Shown here piece by piece: positions 1 to 8,600 of a DNA stretch of 11,606 bases. The DNA lies in NCBI GenBank assembly GCA_018665385.1, contig JABJDN010000158.1, positions 1 through 11,606 on the forward strand. Direction: 5' to 3'. This DNA comes from Phycisphaerae bacterium. GTDB lineage: Bacteria > Planctomycetota > Phycisphaerae > Phycisphaerales > SM1A02. The position numbers were made by a program, and so were the translations under genes. Numbering within the stretch: the stretch's first letter is position 1; every line of letters begins with the position of its first letter. The notes beneath the pieces are model-generated. The model searched no databases. It saw only the letters and a program-made list of their open reading frames with translations, and had not been told where the DNA came from.

Positions 1-374
1 GACCATTTTTGACCTGTCACTTGAATATCGTAACTACCCGCTGGAGCTTCGCGTAAGTCAAGATACCCGCGCATACCAACTACAAAAATAACGATCACAA
101 GAATCAATGGCAAAATTGTCCAAGCAAGTTCTAATGGCGTGTTGTGAGTTGGCCCTCTTACAATAATGTCATGCCCTTTTCGCCTGTACTTAATCATAAA
201 GATAAGCAGCGCAGCGACAATTGCAAAGAAGAAGAAATAGCAAATCCAAGTAATGACAAAGAACGTAAAGTCAACGCCCTGTGCAGAAGTTGATGCCTGC
301 TTTGGCAACCAAAAGTTTGCTGGTGCGCCTTGAGTGGTTGCAAGTAATAAAGATGATACTGTTGACAACATCAT
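1..374 (-). CDS. coxB: cytochrome c oxidase subunit II, N-terminal part (cut by window edge)
   Basis: Subunit II of a haem-copper oxidase, which takes electrons from cytochrome c at its Cu-A site and passes them to subunit I in the membrane. Only about 124 N-terminal residues are visible. They show a short N-terminal hydrophobic stretch, then the subunit II transmembrane hairpin: one helix at about 36-61 ending in IKYRRKG, then the family-typical link HNTPLELAWTILPLILVIVIF leading into the second helix. The segment after it, beginning YDIQVTGQKW, matches the start of the cupredoxin domain. The Cu-A ligands lie beyond the window, so their presence and any fused cytochrome c domain (caa3 type) cannot be judged. 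The first ATG (372-374) overlaps the TGA of the SCO gene in an ATGA junction; a second ATG follows directly (369-371). It is the last visible gene of the ACIII operon, and coxA would be expected next. Identity is firm from the hairpin signature. Confidence 0.93.
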   Translation of the reverse strand, partial: MMLSTVSSLLLATTQGAPANFWLPKQASTSAQGVDFTFFVITWICYFFFFAIVAALLIFMIKYRRKGHDIIVRGPTHNTPLELAWTILPLILVIVIFVVGMRGYLDLREAPAGSYDIQVTGQKW

Positions 375-1240
375 AAATTTGATTCATCCGATTTCTGTGT
401 TGATTCTTTTGACTGTAAACGTTCGGGTGTGGACCAAGCAAGAACTGCAATCCCACCTCCGAGCATAATAAGCATAAGTACGGAAGCCGTTCGCATTAAC
501 TTCCATGCATTCGGCGAGTAACTGTTGCGATCTGGGTCGTATTGAAAACAATTAAAGAGCAGGAAGTCATCGATGAGGGTTCCTACTTTTCCTTCTGAAG
601 CCTCTACTAGGGCAAAACGTAAATCTTGTGCTGCAAATTGAACGTCGTTCATGTATTTCGAAATGCGACCGCTTGGCGTAATGAACATAATGCTTGCTGT
701 ATGAAGGAACTCTCCTGTCTGTTCATCAAATACATATCCAAAGCCGAGTGCATCTGCGAGTTTCGTAATATTCTCTTGGTCGCCCGTAAGGAAATGCCAG
801 CCATTTTCAGCGCCTTCTCTGTCGTAATGGTCTAGGTATCCTGTTTTATTTTTCAGAGCGAGCGGTGCTTTTTCGTCAGGATTAATACTGAGCGTTACTA
901 CTTCGAACTCATCGCCAAGAGTCCACTCCATCTCTTCCATGCCTGTAACTAACCCATTGAGCGTCAAACTACAAAGCATAGGGCACTTGTAGTAATTCAA
1001 CGTCATGATGATTGGTTTATCGTTGTTGAAGAATTTGCTAAGCGCTACTTCTTGACCGTGTTCGTCTACGAATGTTAGATCAAGTGGCACTTGCGTATCA
1101 AGATGTTGCGTAATCCCAACACCTTCGAGTTCTTCTATTTTTTCATCAGCAAACGTTGGGCCCGCAACAACAGGCAATGCGATAGCACTACTCAACAAAG
1201 CGAGTGCTATATGTGACCAAGTTGGAATCACGTTTAACAT
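371..1240 (-). CDS. SCO1/SenC-family copper chaperone with C-terminal membrane anchor
   Basis: Thioredoxin-fold protein that delivers copper to, or reduces the cysteines of, the Cu-A site of oxidase subunit II. The 289-residue protein has a signal-like hydrophobic segment at about 10-27 (ALALLSSAIALPVVAG), a thioredoxin-like domain at about 45-215 and a predicted transmembrane helix at about 250-270. Copper ligands of the family are visible: the CPMLC motif (Cys86, Cys90) and His180 in the segment EFLHTAS. Most SCO proteins are anchored by their N-terminus; here there is an apparently cleavable signal and a C-terminal helix, an arrangement I associate with SCO proteins encoded next to ACIII. 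It starts 3 bp after the small upstream gene and its stop overlaps the coxB start by 4 bp, so it is translationally linked to its likely client. The family call is firm; whether it acts as a copper donor or a thiol reductase cannot be told from sequence. Confidence 0.93.
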   Translation of the reverse strand: MLNVIPTWSHIALALLSSAIALPVVAGPTFADEKIEELEGVGITQHLDTQVPLDLTFVDEHGQEVALSKFFNNDKPIIMTLNYYKCPMLCSLTLNGLVTGMEEMEWTLGDEFEVVTLSINPDEKAPLALKNKTGYLDHYDREGAENGWHFLTGDQENITKLADALGFGYVFDEQTGEFLHTASIMFITPSGRISKYMNDVQFAAQDLRFALVEASEGKVGTLIDDFLLFNCFQYDPDRNSYSPNAWKLMRTASVLMLIMLGGGIAVLAWSTPERLQSKESTQKSDESNL

Positions 1241-1243
1241 TGT

Positions 1244-1579
1244 TTAGTTGTTTCCTGCCACAATATCCATCGCTTGATCAATTGGAATAACTAAGCGGTC
1301 AATTGTTCCAGCAGACTCAGGGTTTTCTTTGCTCACCCAGCGTGCAGATTCTTCAAGTACTGCAGCTTGTGCCGCCATTACCATGTTGCGCTGCTCGTAG
1401 CGGATATTGACATGTTTCGTTAATGCCTCGCTCGTTTCCGCTTGGTAATAAATACCTGTTGAAATTGCGACCGTAGCGATAACTAAGAAAGTACTTCCGA
1501 TGCCGATGCCCCATGTTGACCATCCATCCGGATCTTCGTTGTCTTCATGCATGTGAGGTTGTTCGTGTGAATTGCTCAT
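1244..1579 (-). CDS. small one-helix membrane protein in the ActG position, function unknown
   Basis: A 111-residue protein with a polar, acidic, His-containing N-terminus (His5, His9, His11; MSNSHEQPHMHEDNEDPDGW), one transmembrane helix at about 22-44 and a polar C-terminal tail of about 65 residues. The tail holds an Arg/Glu/Ala-rich stretch likely to be helical and ends in the element WVSKENPES followed by RLVIPIDQAMDIV. I associate a tryptophan-then-IPIDxAM ending with small proteins encoded beside SCO and cytochrome oxidase genes, but this is recollection only. The ATG at 1577-1579 is preferred: it lies 10 bp after the actF stop with a purine-rich AGAGAG five bases upstream. A longer in-frame version from 1618 would overlap actF by 29 bp and add only a charged segment. 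The location between actF and SCO matches that of the small ActG subunit in some ACIII operons, so it may be a complex subunit or an oxidase assembly factor. No catalytic motif is seen. Confidence 0.8.
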   Translation of the reverse strand: MSNSHEQPHMHEDNEDPDGWSTWGIGIGSTFLVIATVAISTGIYYQAETSEALTKHVNIRYEQRNMVMAAQAAVLEESARWVSKENPESAGTIDRLVIPIDQAMDIVAGNN

Positions 1580-1589
1580 AGGTACTCTC

Positions 1590-2891
1590 TTATGCGTTCT
1601 CGAAGTGCAAGGCTTCATCTAATCGAGGATCAGATGTAGCGATAAGGTTACATTTTCGAAGGTTCAATAATGTTCCGCCTAGCACAAGCGAAACCATCCC
1701 GATTAAACAAGTGATGTTGACTATGTTAAAACCGTACCCGATGTCGTTTGCTGTAATAGTGTTCGCTAGCTCGTTGTATGACTCAGCGTTTTCGATTGCA
1801 GTCTCTGGAACTACCGGCATAACAAGCCAATACATGTCCACGAAGAACATAATAATAAGCCATCCAGCGATAAGTGGAAGTGTGCATCGCCATCGCTTCG
1901 TCCAACGAGTAATCAACATGAGGAATGGAAGTATAAAATGACCAACAAGCAGAAGTATAGAGATTCCAGCCCAGCCACCAATTTGCCTTGCCATATACCA
2001 ACCTGTTTCCACAGGTATGTTCGCGTACCAGATTAGCATGTATTGACTAAAACCAATGTACGCCCAAAATACGACGCCCATTCCGAAGAGCCATTTGCCA
2101 AGGTCGTGATAATGCTCAGTTGTAATACAGTGTTGCATGTGCCCTGTTCTTTGCATAAAACGAGCAAGCAGAATAATAGTTGAGAAAAACGCTGTCATTG
2201 TTGCCGCGAAAAAATACACAGCAAACATAGTACTAAACCATTTTGGCTGCAATGTCATGACCCAATCGATAATCGCATAACTTTGCGTAAACGCAAATAG
2301 AATCATGCAAACTGGTGCCCACTGTTGCATCTTATGTGTCCAATTCACGCTGCCATCTTGGTCTTGTTTTGTTGACCATCTGAAGTAAATCGAACTTATT
2401 ACTGCCCAAGCAAGTAAAAAGAAAATTGCTCTAACTGACCAAAACACTGGCGAAAGGAATGTGGCTTTTGTGTGCGGCATATGCGCACTCGCCATGTACT
2501 CCGCATCAGCCCAGTCGTACAGCATGCTTCCATTCCCACTGAGTACGAGTACTAAAATTGGAACAAAGAGCATCCAAATCCATGAAAGGTTTTTTGCAAG
2601 ACCTTCTGCTAATCGGCGGACTGAGGCACTCCAACCCGAACGAGTCAAGTGTTGCAGAAGTACAAAGAAGAGTGCTCCCATACAGATTCCAAGAGCGGAA
2701 ATGAATGCAAACAAGTATGACTTCCAGAATACATCTCCGCCATCCACATCTACGGTTGCTTCTCGCGCACCGCTACTTAGTAGGACACTTATACCCAAAA
2801 ATACTATTCCAACTACAGCGAGAACTGGCCCAGCTTTTTTTGCGAGGCCACTCAAGCGGATGTTGTCATTTTTTACGTCGGCAACGTTCAC
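1590..2891 (-). CDS. actF: alternative complex III subunit ActF (NrfD-like integral membrane subunit)
   Basis: Second large membrane subunit of ACIII, related to ActC and NrfD/PsrC, forming part of the membrane core and proposed to take part in proton movement. The 433-residue protein has about ten hydrophobic helices (roughly 21-40, 58-81, 102-119, 148-170, 191-210, 218-243, 266-289, 303-328, 336-358, 388-410). Family-like segments include WSVRAIFFLLAW, FAFTQSYAIIDWVM, and FSQYMLIWYANIPVETGWY at about 281-299. The start is GTG at 2889-2891, overlapping the actE stop in a GTGA junction, which supports this start over internal ones. It ends 10 bp before the next small gene. It has no haem- or Fe-S-binding motif, as expected for this subunit. 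Length and helix count are normal for the family. Confidence 0.93.
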   Translation of the reverse strand: MNVADVKNDNIRLSGLAKKAGPVLAVVGIVFLGISVLLSSGAREATVDVDGGDVFWKSYLFAFISALGICMGALFFVLLQHLTRSGWSASVRRLAEGLAKNLSWIWMLFVPILVLVLSGNGSMLYDWADAEYMASAHMPHTKATFLSPVFWSVRAIFFLLAWAVISSIYFRWSTKQDQDGSVNWTHKMQQWAPVCMILFAFTQSYAIIDWVMTLQPKWFSTMFAVYFFAATMTAFFSTIILLARFMQRTGHMQHCITTEHYHDLGKWLFGMGVVFWAYIGFSQYMLIWYANIPVETGWYMARQIGGWAGISILLLVGHFILPFLMLITRWTKRWRCTLPLIAGWLIIMFFVDMYWLVMPVVPETAIENAESYNELANTITANDIGYGFNIVNITCLIGMVSLVLGGTLLNLRKCNLIATSDPRLDEALHFENA

Positions 2892-3643
2892 TTATTGCTC
2901 CCTTCATTGGATGCATCCACGCGTGGAAGAGTATCTGAACCTTCAACATCTGTAGGATCTGCGTTTTGTGAAATTTGCAGCGCTTCTATATAAGCCACAA
3001 TTGCCCACCGGTCTTCCACTGTTATTTGCGAACCGTACGCGCCCATCGTTCGAATGCCATTTGTGATGGTGTTAAACACCTGACCCTTTGGTTGTTCTGC
3101 AACTGCCTCTTCGTGCAAGTTTTTAGGAGCAACCCAAGTAGTACCGTTTACACCAGTTTCAACAAGCCGCTGCGCTCGGTGGTGCACTACGCCATCTCCG
3201 AAACCGCCCTTGCCATGACACGGGGAGCAATAAATATTGAATCTTCCTTGCCCACGCAGTACAAAATCCTTATTAACAGTAACACTTGCTGGATACGTAT
3301 CTGCCCAAGCCCCATCTACAAGCCCCATGAATGTGTGCGTGTCTCCAGTCATCTGGCTTTGCGAAACAGTGCCTTCTACCATTGGCCGCATGACTCGACC
3401 ATCAAGGAATAGCGCGTTCGCTTCTTGCGAAACATATTTTGGTTGATTATCCATATTTTGAATAAAGTGAATACGTGGTTTTTCGCTGTACGTTGTGCGT
3501 GCTCTAAAGATAAGCGAGAGTGGAATAGTCGCAGCACATGTCAAGACGATTGCTGCCCATTTAATCCAAATCGGGCACTCCTTAAAATCCGCCAGCAATG
3601 GCGAGAGCAGGTCATCCAATATTTGTTTGATTAAGTTCGTCAT
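2888..3643 (-). CDS. actE: alternative complex III subunit ActE, membrane-anchored monohaem cytochrome c
   Basis: Monohaem cytochrome c subunit of ACIII, thought to pass electrons from the ActA/ActB arm towards the oxidase. The 251-residue protein has an amphipathic N-terminal segment, one hydrophobic helix at about 27-46 (IKWAAIVLTCAATIPLSLIF), then a periplasmic domain. The ActE-type segment PRIHFIQNMDNQPKY (about 57-70) comes before the cytochrome domain. The haem site is CSPCH at 139-143, and the likely distal ligand is Met200 in GIRTMGAYG. The C-terminal 30 residues are acidic and probably disordered. The ATG (3641-3643) overlaps the TAA of actD by one base. Here the N-terminus looks like an uncleaved anchor; Cys36 lies within the helix and is not an obvious lipobox. 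Confidence 0.94.
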   Translation of the reverse strand: MTNLIKQILDDLLSPLLADFKECPIWIKWAAIVLTCAATIPLSLIFRARTTYSEKPRIHFIQNMDNQPKYVSQEANALFLDGRVMRPMVEGTVSQSQMTGDTHTFMGLVDGAWADTYPASVTVNKDFVLRGQGRFNIYCSPCHGKGGFGDGVVHHRAQRLVETGVNGTTWVAPKNLHEEAVAEQPKGQVFNTITNGIRTMGAYGSQITVEDRWAIVAYIEALQISQNADPTDVEGSDTLPRVDASNEGSNK

Positions 3644-4236
3644 TATTTTTCCAACGCAATCACGGATTCTGGTTCAAGAGTATGCAAAAACGCTTCCACT
3701 TCAGCAAGCGAGAACTTAGGGTCCTTTGCTTCGATGACAAGATAAAAACGGTCATCTGTTGCACGAGCGAGTTGAGGACATTTCAGTACAGGGTGGTAAA
3801 ACATTGGCAACTTATTCAAAAAGAAGGTGCCGAAGACTGCTGTGAGCGCTGAAAATAACACTGTCATTTCGAATGCAACAGGAACAAACGCGGCGGGTCC
3901 AATCAATGGCTTGCCAGAAACTTCAAACTGATACCCAACAACTGGCACAAGTGCCCAAAGGTCAATTTGCAGAGAGTTAGTAAATACTTGAAGAATACAA
4001 GCCAAAATTAAACCAGTAAGTCCACCAAAGAAAACAAACACAGGAAGAATTGTCATCTTCACGCCCATCGCGCGATCTAAACCGTGCACGGGGAATGGAA
4101 CGTTGCAATCAAACCATGTATATCCTGCTGCGCGTGTTTTTTCAGCAGCGTGGTATATACCAGGCGTAGTAGTAAACTCAGCAGCAAGACCAAACAGGTC
4201 ATCACGTGCAACAGTAGTAGAAGGAACCTCGCTCAT
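3643..4236 (-). CDS. actD: alternative complex III subunit ActD (DUF3341 family)
   Basis: Two-helix membrane subunit of ACIII with no redox cofactor, considered structural and placed beside ActC/ActF. The 197-residue protein starts with the family-typical layout: a short cytosolic domain with LFGLAAEF at about 14-21, then a YTWFDCNVPFPVHGLD-like segment (about 39-54), which is the ActD hallmark. Transmembrane helices follow at about 62-85 and 112-140, and then the conserved-looking stretch LPMFYHPVLKC (about 143-153). The tail (160-197) resembles the usual ActD ending in which a short beta-alpha-beta element (DDRFYLVIEAKDPKFSLAEVEAFL) follows the second helix. It overlaps actC by 4 bp (ATGA) and actE by 1 bp. 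The family match is firm; a detailed role is not known. Confidence 0.92.
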   Translation of the reverse strand: MSEVPSTTVARDDLFGLAAEFTTTPGIYHAAEKTRAAGYTWFDCNVPFPVHGLDRAMGVKMTILPVFVFFGGLTGLILACILQVFTNSLQIDLWALVPVVGYQFEVSGKPLIGPAAFVPVAFEMTVLFSALTAVFGTFFLNKLPMFYHPVLKCPQLARATDDRFYLVIEAKDPKFSLAEVEAFLHTLEPESVIALEK

Positions 4237-5687
4237 TCGCCTTCCTCCATTTCTTTTGCTGATGCATCGGTCTCGCCTTCCATCTCGTTATAACTATGCC
4301 CGTGACCGTGCGGGTCTGCTTCAGGCATAATTGCTTTTAGTTCAGCAATTGCCAAGACGGGTAAATATCGAATAAAGAGAAGGAAGAATGTCATGAAGAG
4401 ACCAAAACTTCCAAGGAACGTCAGAACGTCGACATACGTCGGTTCGTACATACCCCAACTCGAGGGCAAGAAGTCATTTGCAAGTGATGTTACAACAATA
4501 ACAAATCGTTCGAACCACATACCCACATTTACGAGCAACGATGCTATAAAGATTATGACGATGTTCGTTCGTGCTTTCTTGAACCAAAAGATTTGCGGTG
4601 TGATGACGTTGCAACTCACCATAATCCAGTATGCCCATCCATAAGGACCGAAGGCTCGGTTAATGAAAGTAAAGGATTCGTAAATTTCGCCGCTGTACCA
4701 TGCGATGAAGAACTCCATCGAATACGCATACCCAACCATGGAACCTGTGAGCAAGACAACCTTGCACATATTTTCAAGGTGGCGTGTCGTAATAAAGTTC
4801 TTTAAGCCCCACAATTCGCGAGCTGGTATCGCAAGCGTCATAACCATTGCGAAGCCGGAGAAAATCGCACCGGCAACAAAGTACGGAGGGAAAATAGTTG
4901 TGTGCCAACCAGGCAATTGCGAAACTGCAAAGTCAAATGAAACCACACTATGCACAGAAAGGACTAATGGTGTCGCAAGAGCCGCAAGCAATAAGTATGC
5001 TCGTTCGTATCTGTGCCAATGGCGCATGCTTCCTCGCCAACCCAGTGATGCAATTCCGTATGCAATCGCTTTCACTTTGCTGTTAGCTCTGTCTCGCATG
5101 GTTGCAAGGTCTGGAATCATTCCTAAGTACCAGAACAACAACGAAACTGTAAAGTACGTACCAACTGCGAACACGTCCCAAAGAAGCGGACTTCTAAACT
5201 GTGGCCACATATCCATTTGGTTTGGGATCGGGAAGAGCCAATACGCAAGCCATGCCCTACCGATATGTATCCCAGGGAAAGTACCCGCGCAGATAACAGC
5301 AAAAATAGTCATCGCTTCAGCGAAGCGGTTAATTGCAGTTCTCCACTTTTGCCTAAAGAGGAAAAGAATCGCAGAAATCAACGTGCCCGCGTGTCCAATA
5401 CCAACCCAGAACACAAAGTTCACAATTGGGTATCCCCAAGCTACCGGGTTGTTGTTTCCCCAAACTCCTACACCTGTAAAGATAAGGTATCCAATCATGA
5501 CGCCCAGCATGGACATCATCGAAAACGAAATGGCTAGTGCTATGTACCAAGACCTAGGAGGCTTAGGACATTCATTCCCTTTTAAAATGTCATCTGTTAC
5601 TGAACCAAACGATGTGTGATTTAATATCAGCTGCGCACGCTGGCTAGGGTTTTCACCTGTGTTGTCTTTAAGAGGTAGCGTTGTCAT
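4233..5687 (-). CDS. actC: alternative complex III subunit ActC (NrfD/PsrC-like quinol-oxidising subunit)
   Basis: Large integral membrane subunit of ACIII that holds the quinol site near the periplasmic face and feeds electrons to ActB. The 484-residue protein has a cytosolic N-terminus, about ten helices between 46 and 440, and an acidic His-rich tail (DPHGHGHSY, about 458-466). NrfD-family signatures are clear: GHAGTLISAILFLFRQKWR (98-116), FPGIHIGRAWLAYW (137-150, with His141), and SPLLWDVFAVGTYFTVSLLF (166-185, with Asp171), followed by YLGMIPDLATMRDR. Polar residues buried in or near helices, such as His141, Asp171, Asp252 and Arg394, are candidates for quinol or proton handling; that assignment is inferred from the family, not shown here. 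The ATG (5685-5687) overlaps the actB stop by one base. Length is normal for the family. Confidence 0.95.
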   Translation of the reverse strand: MTTLPLKDNTGENPSQRAQLILNHTSFGSVTDDILKGNECPKPPRSWYIALAISFSMMSMLGVMIGYLIFTGVGVWGNNNPVAWGYPIVNFVFWVGIGHAGTLISAILFLFRQKWRTAINRFAEAMTIFAVICAGTFPGIHIGRAWLAYWLFPIPNQMDMWPQFRSPLLWDVFAVGTYFTVSLLFWYLGMIPDLATMRDRANSKVKAIAYGIASLGWRGSMRHWHRYERAYLLLAALATPLVLSVHSVVSFDFAVSQLPGWHTTIFPPYFVAGAIFSGFAMVMTLAIPARELWGLKNFITTRHLENMCKVVLLTGSMVGYAYSMEFFIAWYSGEIYESFTFINRAFGPYGWAYWIMVSCNVITPQIFWFKKARTNIVIIFIASLLVNVGMWFERFVIVVTSLANDFLPSSWGMYEPTYVDVLTFLGSFGLFMTFFLLFIRYLPVLAIAELKAIMPEADPHGHGHSYNEMEGETDASAKEMEEGE

Positions 5688-8600
5688 TAATGATGCGCCC
5701 CTTCCACAACAGTCGCCCCATGCACTGGATTTGTTAATCGAGCCAAGTATTTAAGGCGCGATTTAATGTTCAATTCTTCGAGCATCTCGTAAGACCGTTT
5801 CTCTTTATGAAGTTTTGATACACGGCTTTTTTCATCAAGTAAATCACCAAACACAATGGCGTCTGCGGGGCATGCCTGTTGGCATGCTGTAACAATTGAA
5901 CCGTCTGGAATTGCCACTCGTGGATCTGCTTTTTTCTGGGCGTCTGTCTTTTTCACCCATGCGTTTTTCGTAGCTATTTTGACGCGTTGAATACGCTGTG
6001 TACAGAATGTACATTTTTCCATAACACCACGCATGCGAACTGTTACGTCTGGGTTGAATTGCATTGCGCGCAATGTCTTACCGCCTGATTGCGTTTTTAC
6101 GTAATAGTCTGGTTGCACTTGCAACAAGCCTGTTGAGCGCAGTGGATCACGCCTAAAGTAATCAAAGTAATTAAACCGTCTAACTTTGAATGGGCAGTTG
6201 TTTGAACAATACCGAGTGCCTACACAACGGTTATACACCATTACATTTAAGCCATCAATATCGTGAACCGTTGCAGCTACTGGACATACTTCTTCGCAAG
6301 GCGCGTTTTCGCAGTGGTGACAAGTGACTGGCTGTATTGCTACGCTTTCCAACTTGTCGCCATCGTAGGCGCCGTGCGAATCTTTCGCGAAAGCAAAGTA
6401 ACGGTCTATACGCAACCAGTGCATTTCTCTGCCAACAAGAACTTGGTCTTTGCCGACAATTGGAATATTATTTTCTGCATGGCATGCCGCAACACAAGAG
6501 TTACACCCCGTGCAAGTTGACAAGTCGATAGACATGCCCCATTTGTACTTCGCGCCTTCAAATTGATGTTCTTCATAGATAGAAAGCGAGTGCGGTACGT
6601 GCCCAATGTGGCTTACAAAACCTGGGTCTTTGTTATATTGATCAAGTGTGCCCTCTCTGTAAAGAAGAGGCATTCTGTCTTGCGCACCCTTACCTGGTGT
6701 TGTGTCGACAGCGAAGTGCATTTGCGTTGTTGCAAGTGGGTACGTTGTTCCAGTTTTTGTAACCTTCGCAGGTGCACTCCACATATTTTCATTTCGTAAT
6801 GGATACGCATCTACGCCTGCACCCTTGCAAACACGGCCTTCAAATTTGCGCCCATACCCAAGCGGTAGTACAAAACAATCATCGGCAGTTCCTGGAACTG
6901 GTAATGCAGCAATTTCAATCGATGCACCACCAACTTCAATGCGCAACATGTCGCCTTGTTTGACATCTAATGCACGGGCAGTGGCTGGCGATAGAAGCAC
7001 AGCGTTATCCCACGTAAGTTTTGTCAACGTATCTGGAAGTTCCTGCATCCAACCGTTGTTTGCGAAACGACCATCCCACACGGTCGGGGATGGAGTAAAG
7101 AGTACGGTTTGAGCGGATGCAGTAACACCACTGACCAACGGCATTTCTTTTCGATTAACAGGCGGCTTTTCAATTGTCTTTGTATTTGCAACTACACCAT
7201 CGTGCACAGCTGTGCGCCATGCTGGATCCCACTTGTCTGAATTTGGATTAAACGTTGTTTGTACAAGTGTATGGCTATCAGTCACTTTTTCGCCAGCAAG
7301 AATTGCAACAAACTCAGAAGCAGACAGGCCACCAAAAAGTGCTTCAATAAGTGGCTGACCAATACATGTCGTGCCGTCAGCTGCAGTGCCATCGTTCCAC
7401 GCTTCAAGCCAATGTGCTTGATTCACATGCCATTTGCACGCTTGCGAAGTTTCGTCGTTGTAATACGAAAGGCACACTGATGCGTTGAGTGCTTCAAGTG
7501 CTTCAGCAAAGCCGAGTTCTTGCGGTGCGTCAAACGTTGGGTTGCCACCAACAATGACAGCGGTTGTAACACGGCCATCTTTCATACCTGCGACAACTTC
7601 AGAAAGTGTTGCATTGCTGCCGTTTGCTACTTGGCGATAAGAAACTGTGTTTCCAACTGCGCCAATGCGTTCATTTATTTTTGCTGCAAGGGAATGCACA
7701 ATTGCTGGTTGGCTTGCACCGACAACAACAAGGTCTGGTGTTCCGAATTCATCTTTCAGCAGTTGAACAATCTCATCGTCTAACTCAACCGAGCCTTCAA
7801 TTGTAGAAATTCCGGTGCCATTAAATGCTATGAGTTCTGCGACGGCAAGAAGTCCTGCTGGTGATAATGCGAATCGATCGTCTGCTTTTGAACCCGTTAT
7901 AGAAAGGCCCGTTTCGAACATCAGCAGTCGGCTCATTGCGCCATGCTGTACCTTGCGCCCCGCTGACCAGCCTTGCGTGTTTTGCACTTGCATTGGGCCA
8001 GCACCAAGGAAATCTGCGTCAATGGAGAGGATGTTTTTGGCTTTTGAGAAATCTGGTACCGCTACCCAATGACCACCAAAGGCATGATGTAGGGCTTCGC
8101 GTTCGTTTGTATTAGTTAATGGGGCATATTCCACCCATATCGCATGTGGGTTTTTCTTCATGAATGCGCGTTGCATTCGGTGGAATGTTGGTGAACTCGA
8201 AGGTTCGCAAATGACAGCAGTGCCTTTGCCTTGTTTCGGGAGATACTCTACAGCCCAATCCTTAAACGCAGACATGGAGGAAGCTTCGCCACCGTATGTC
8301 ACGCGCTTACTTCTGTCGGGGTCGTATAAATCTAAAATAGAAGCTTGCGTAAATGCATCCGTAGCACCCTTGCTACCGGAGTGCATAGGGTTGCCTTCAA
8401 TTTTGGTTGGACGACCATCGTTGCTTGTCACAAGCACACCTTGTGCAATACCACCAAAGTCAAAGCAACTTGCATAGTATTCAGGGTTGCCAGGCATTGT
8501 GCCTTGCGGGCGGTGGGCGTATGGAACGATATGTTCCTTTGGCCACCTGCGGCAACCGCCAACTCCTAGTCCAGCGAGCGCCATAGAGGCTCCCATGATT

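Noticed and set aside
1580..1618. Upstream ATG extending the small ActG-position protein by 13 residues
   Set aside because: It would overlap actF by 29 bp and add a charged segment unlike a subunit start. The downstream ATG sits 10 bp after the actF stop with a purine-rich site.
2461..2955. 164-codon plus-strand open frame
   Set aside because: It is antisense to the actF 5' region and the actE end. The product is of low complexity with no motif and is explained as a shadow of actF.
4705..5619. 304-codon plus-strand open frame
   Set aside because: It is antisense to actC across a well-recognised coding region. Its product shows no family signature or membrane order of its own and looks like a complement shadow.
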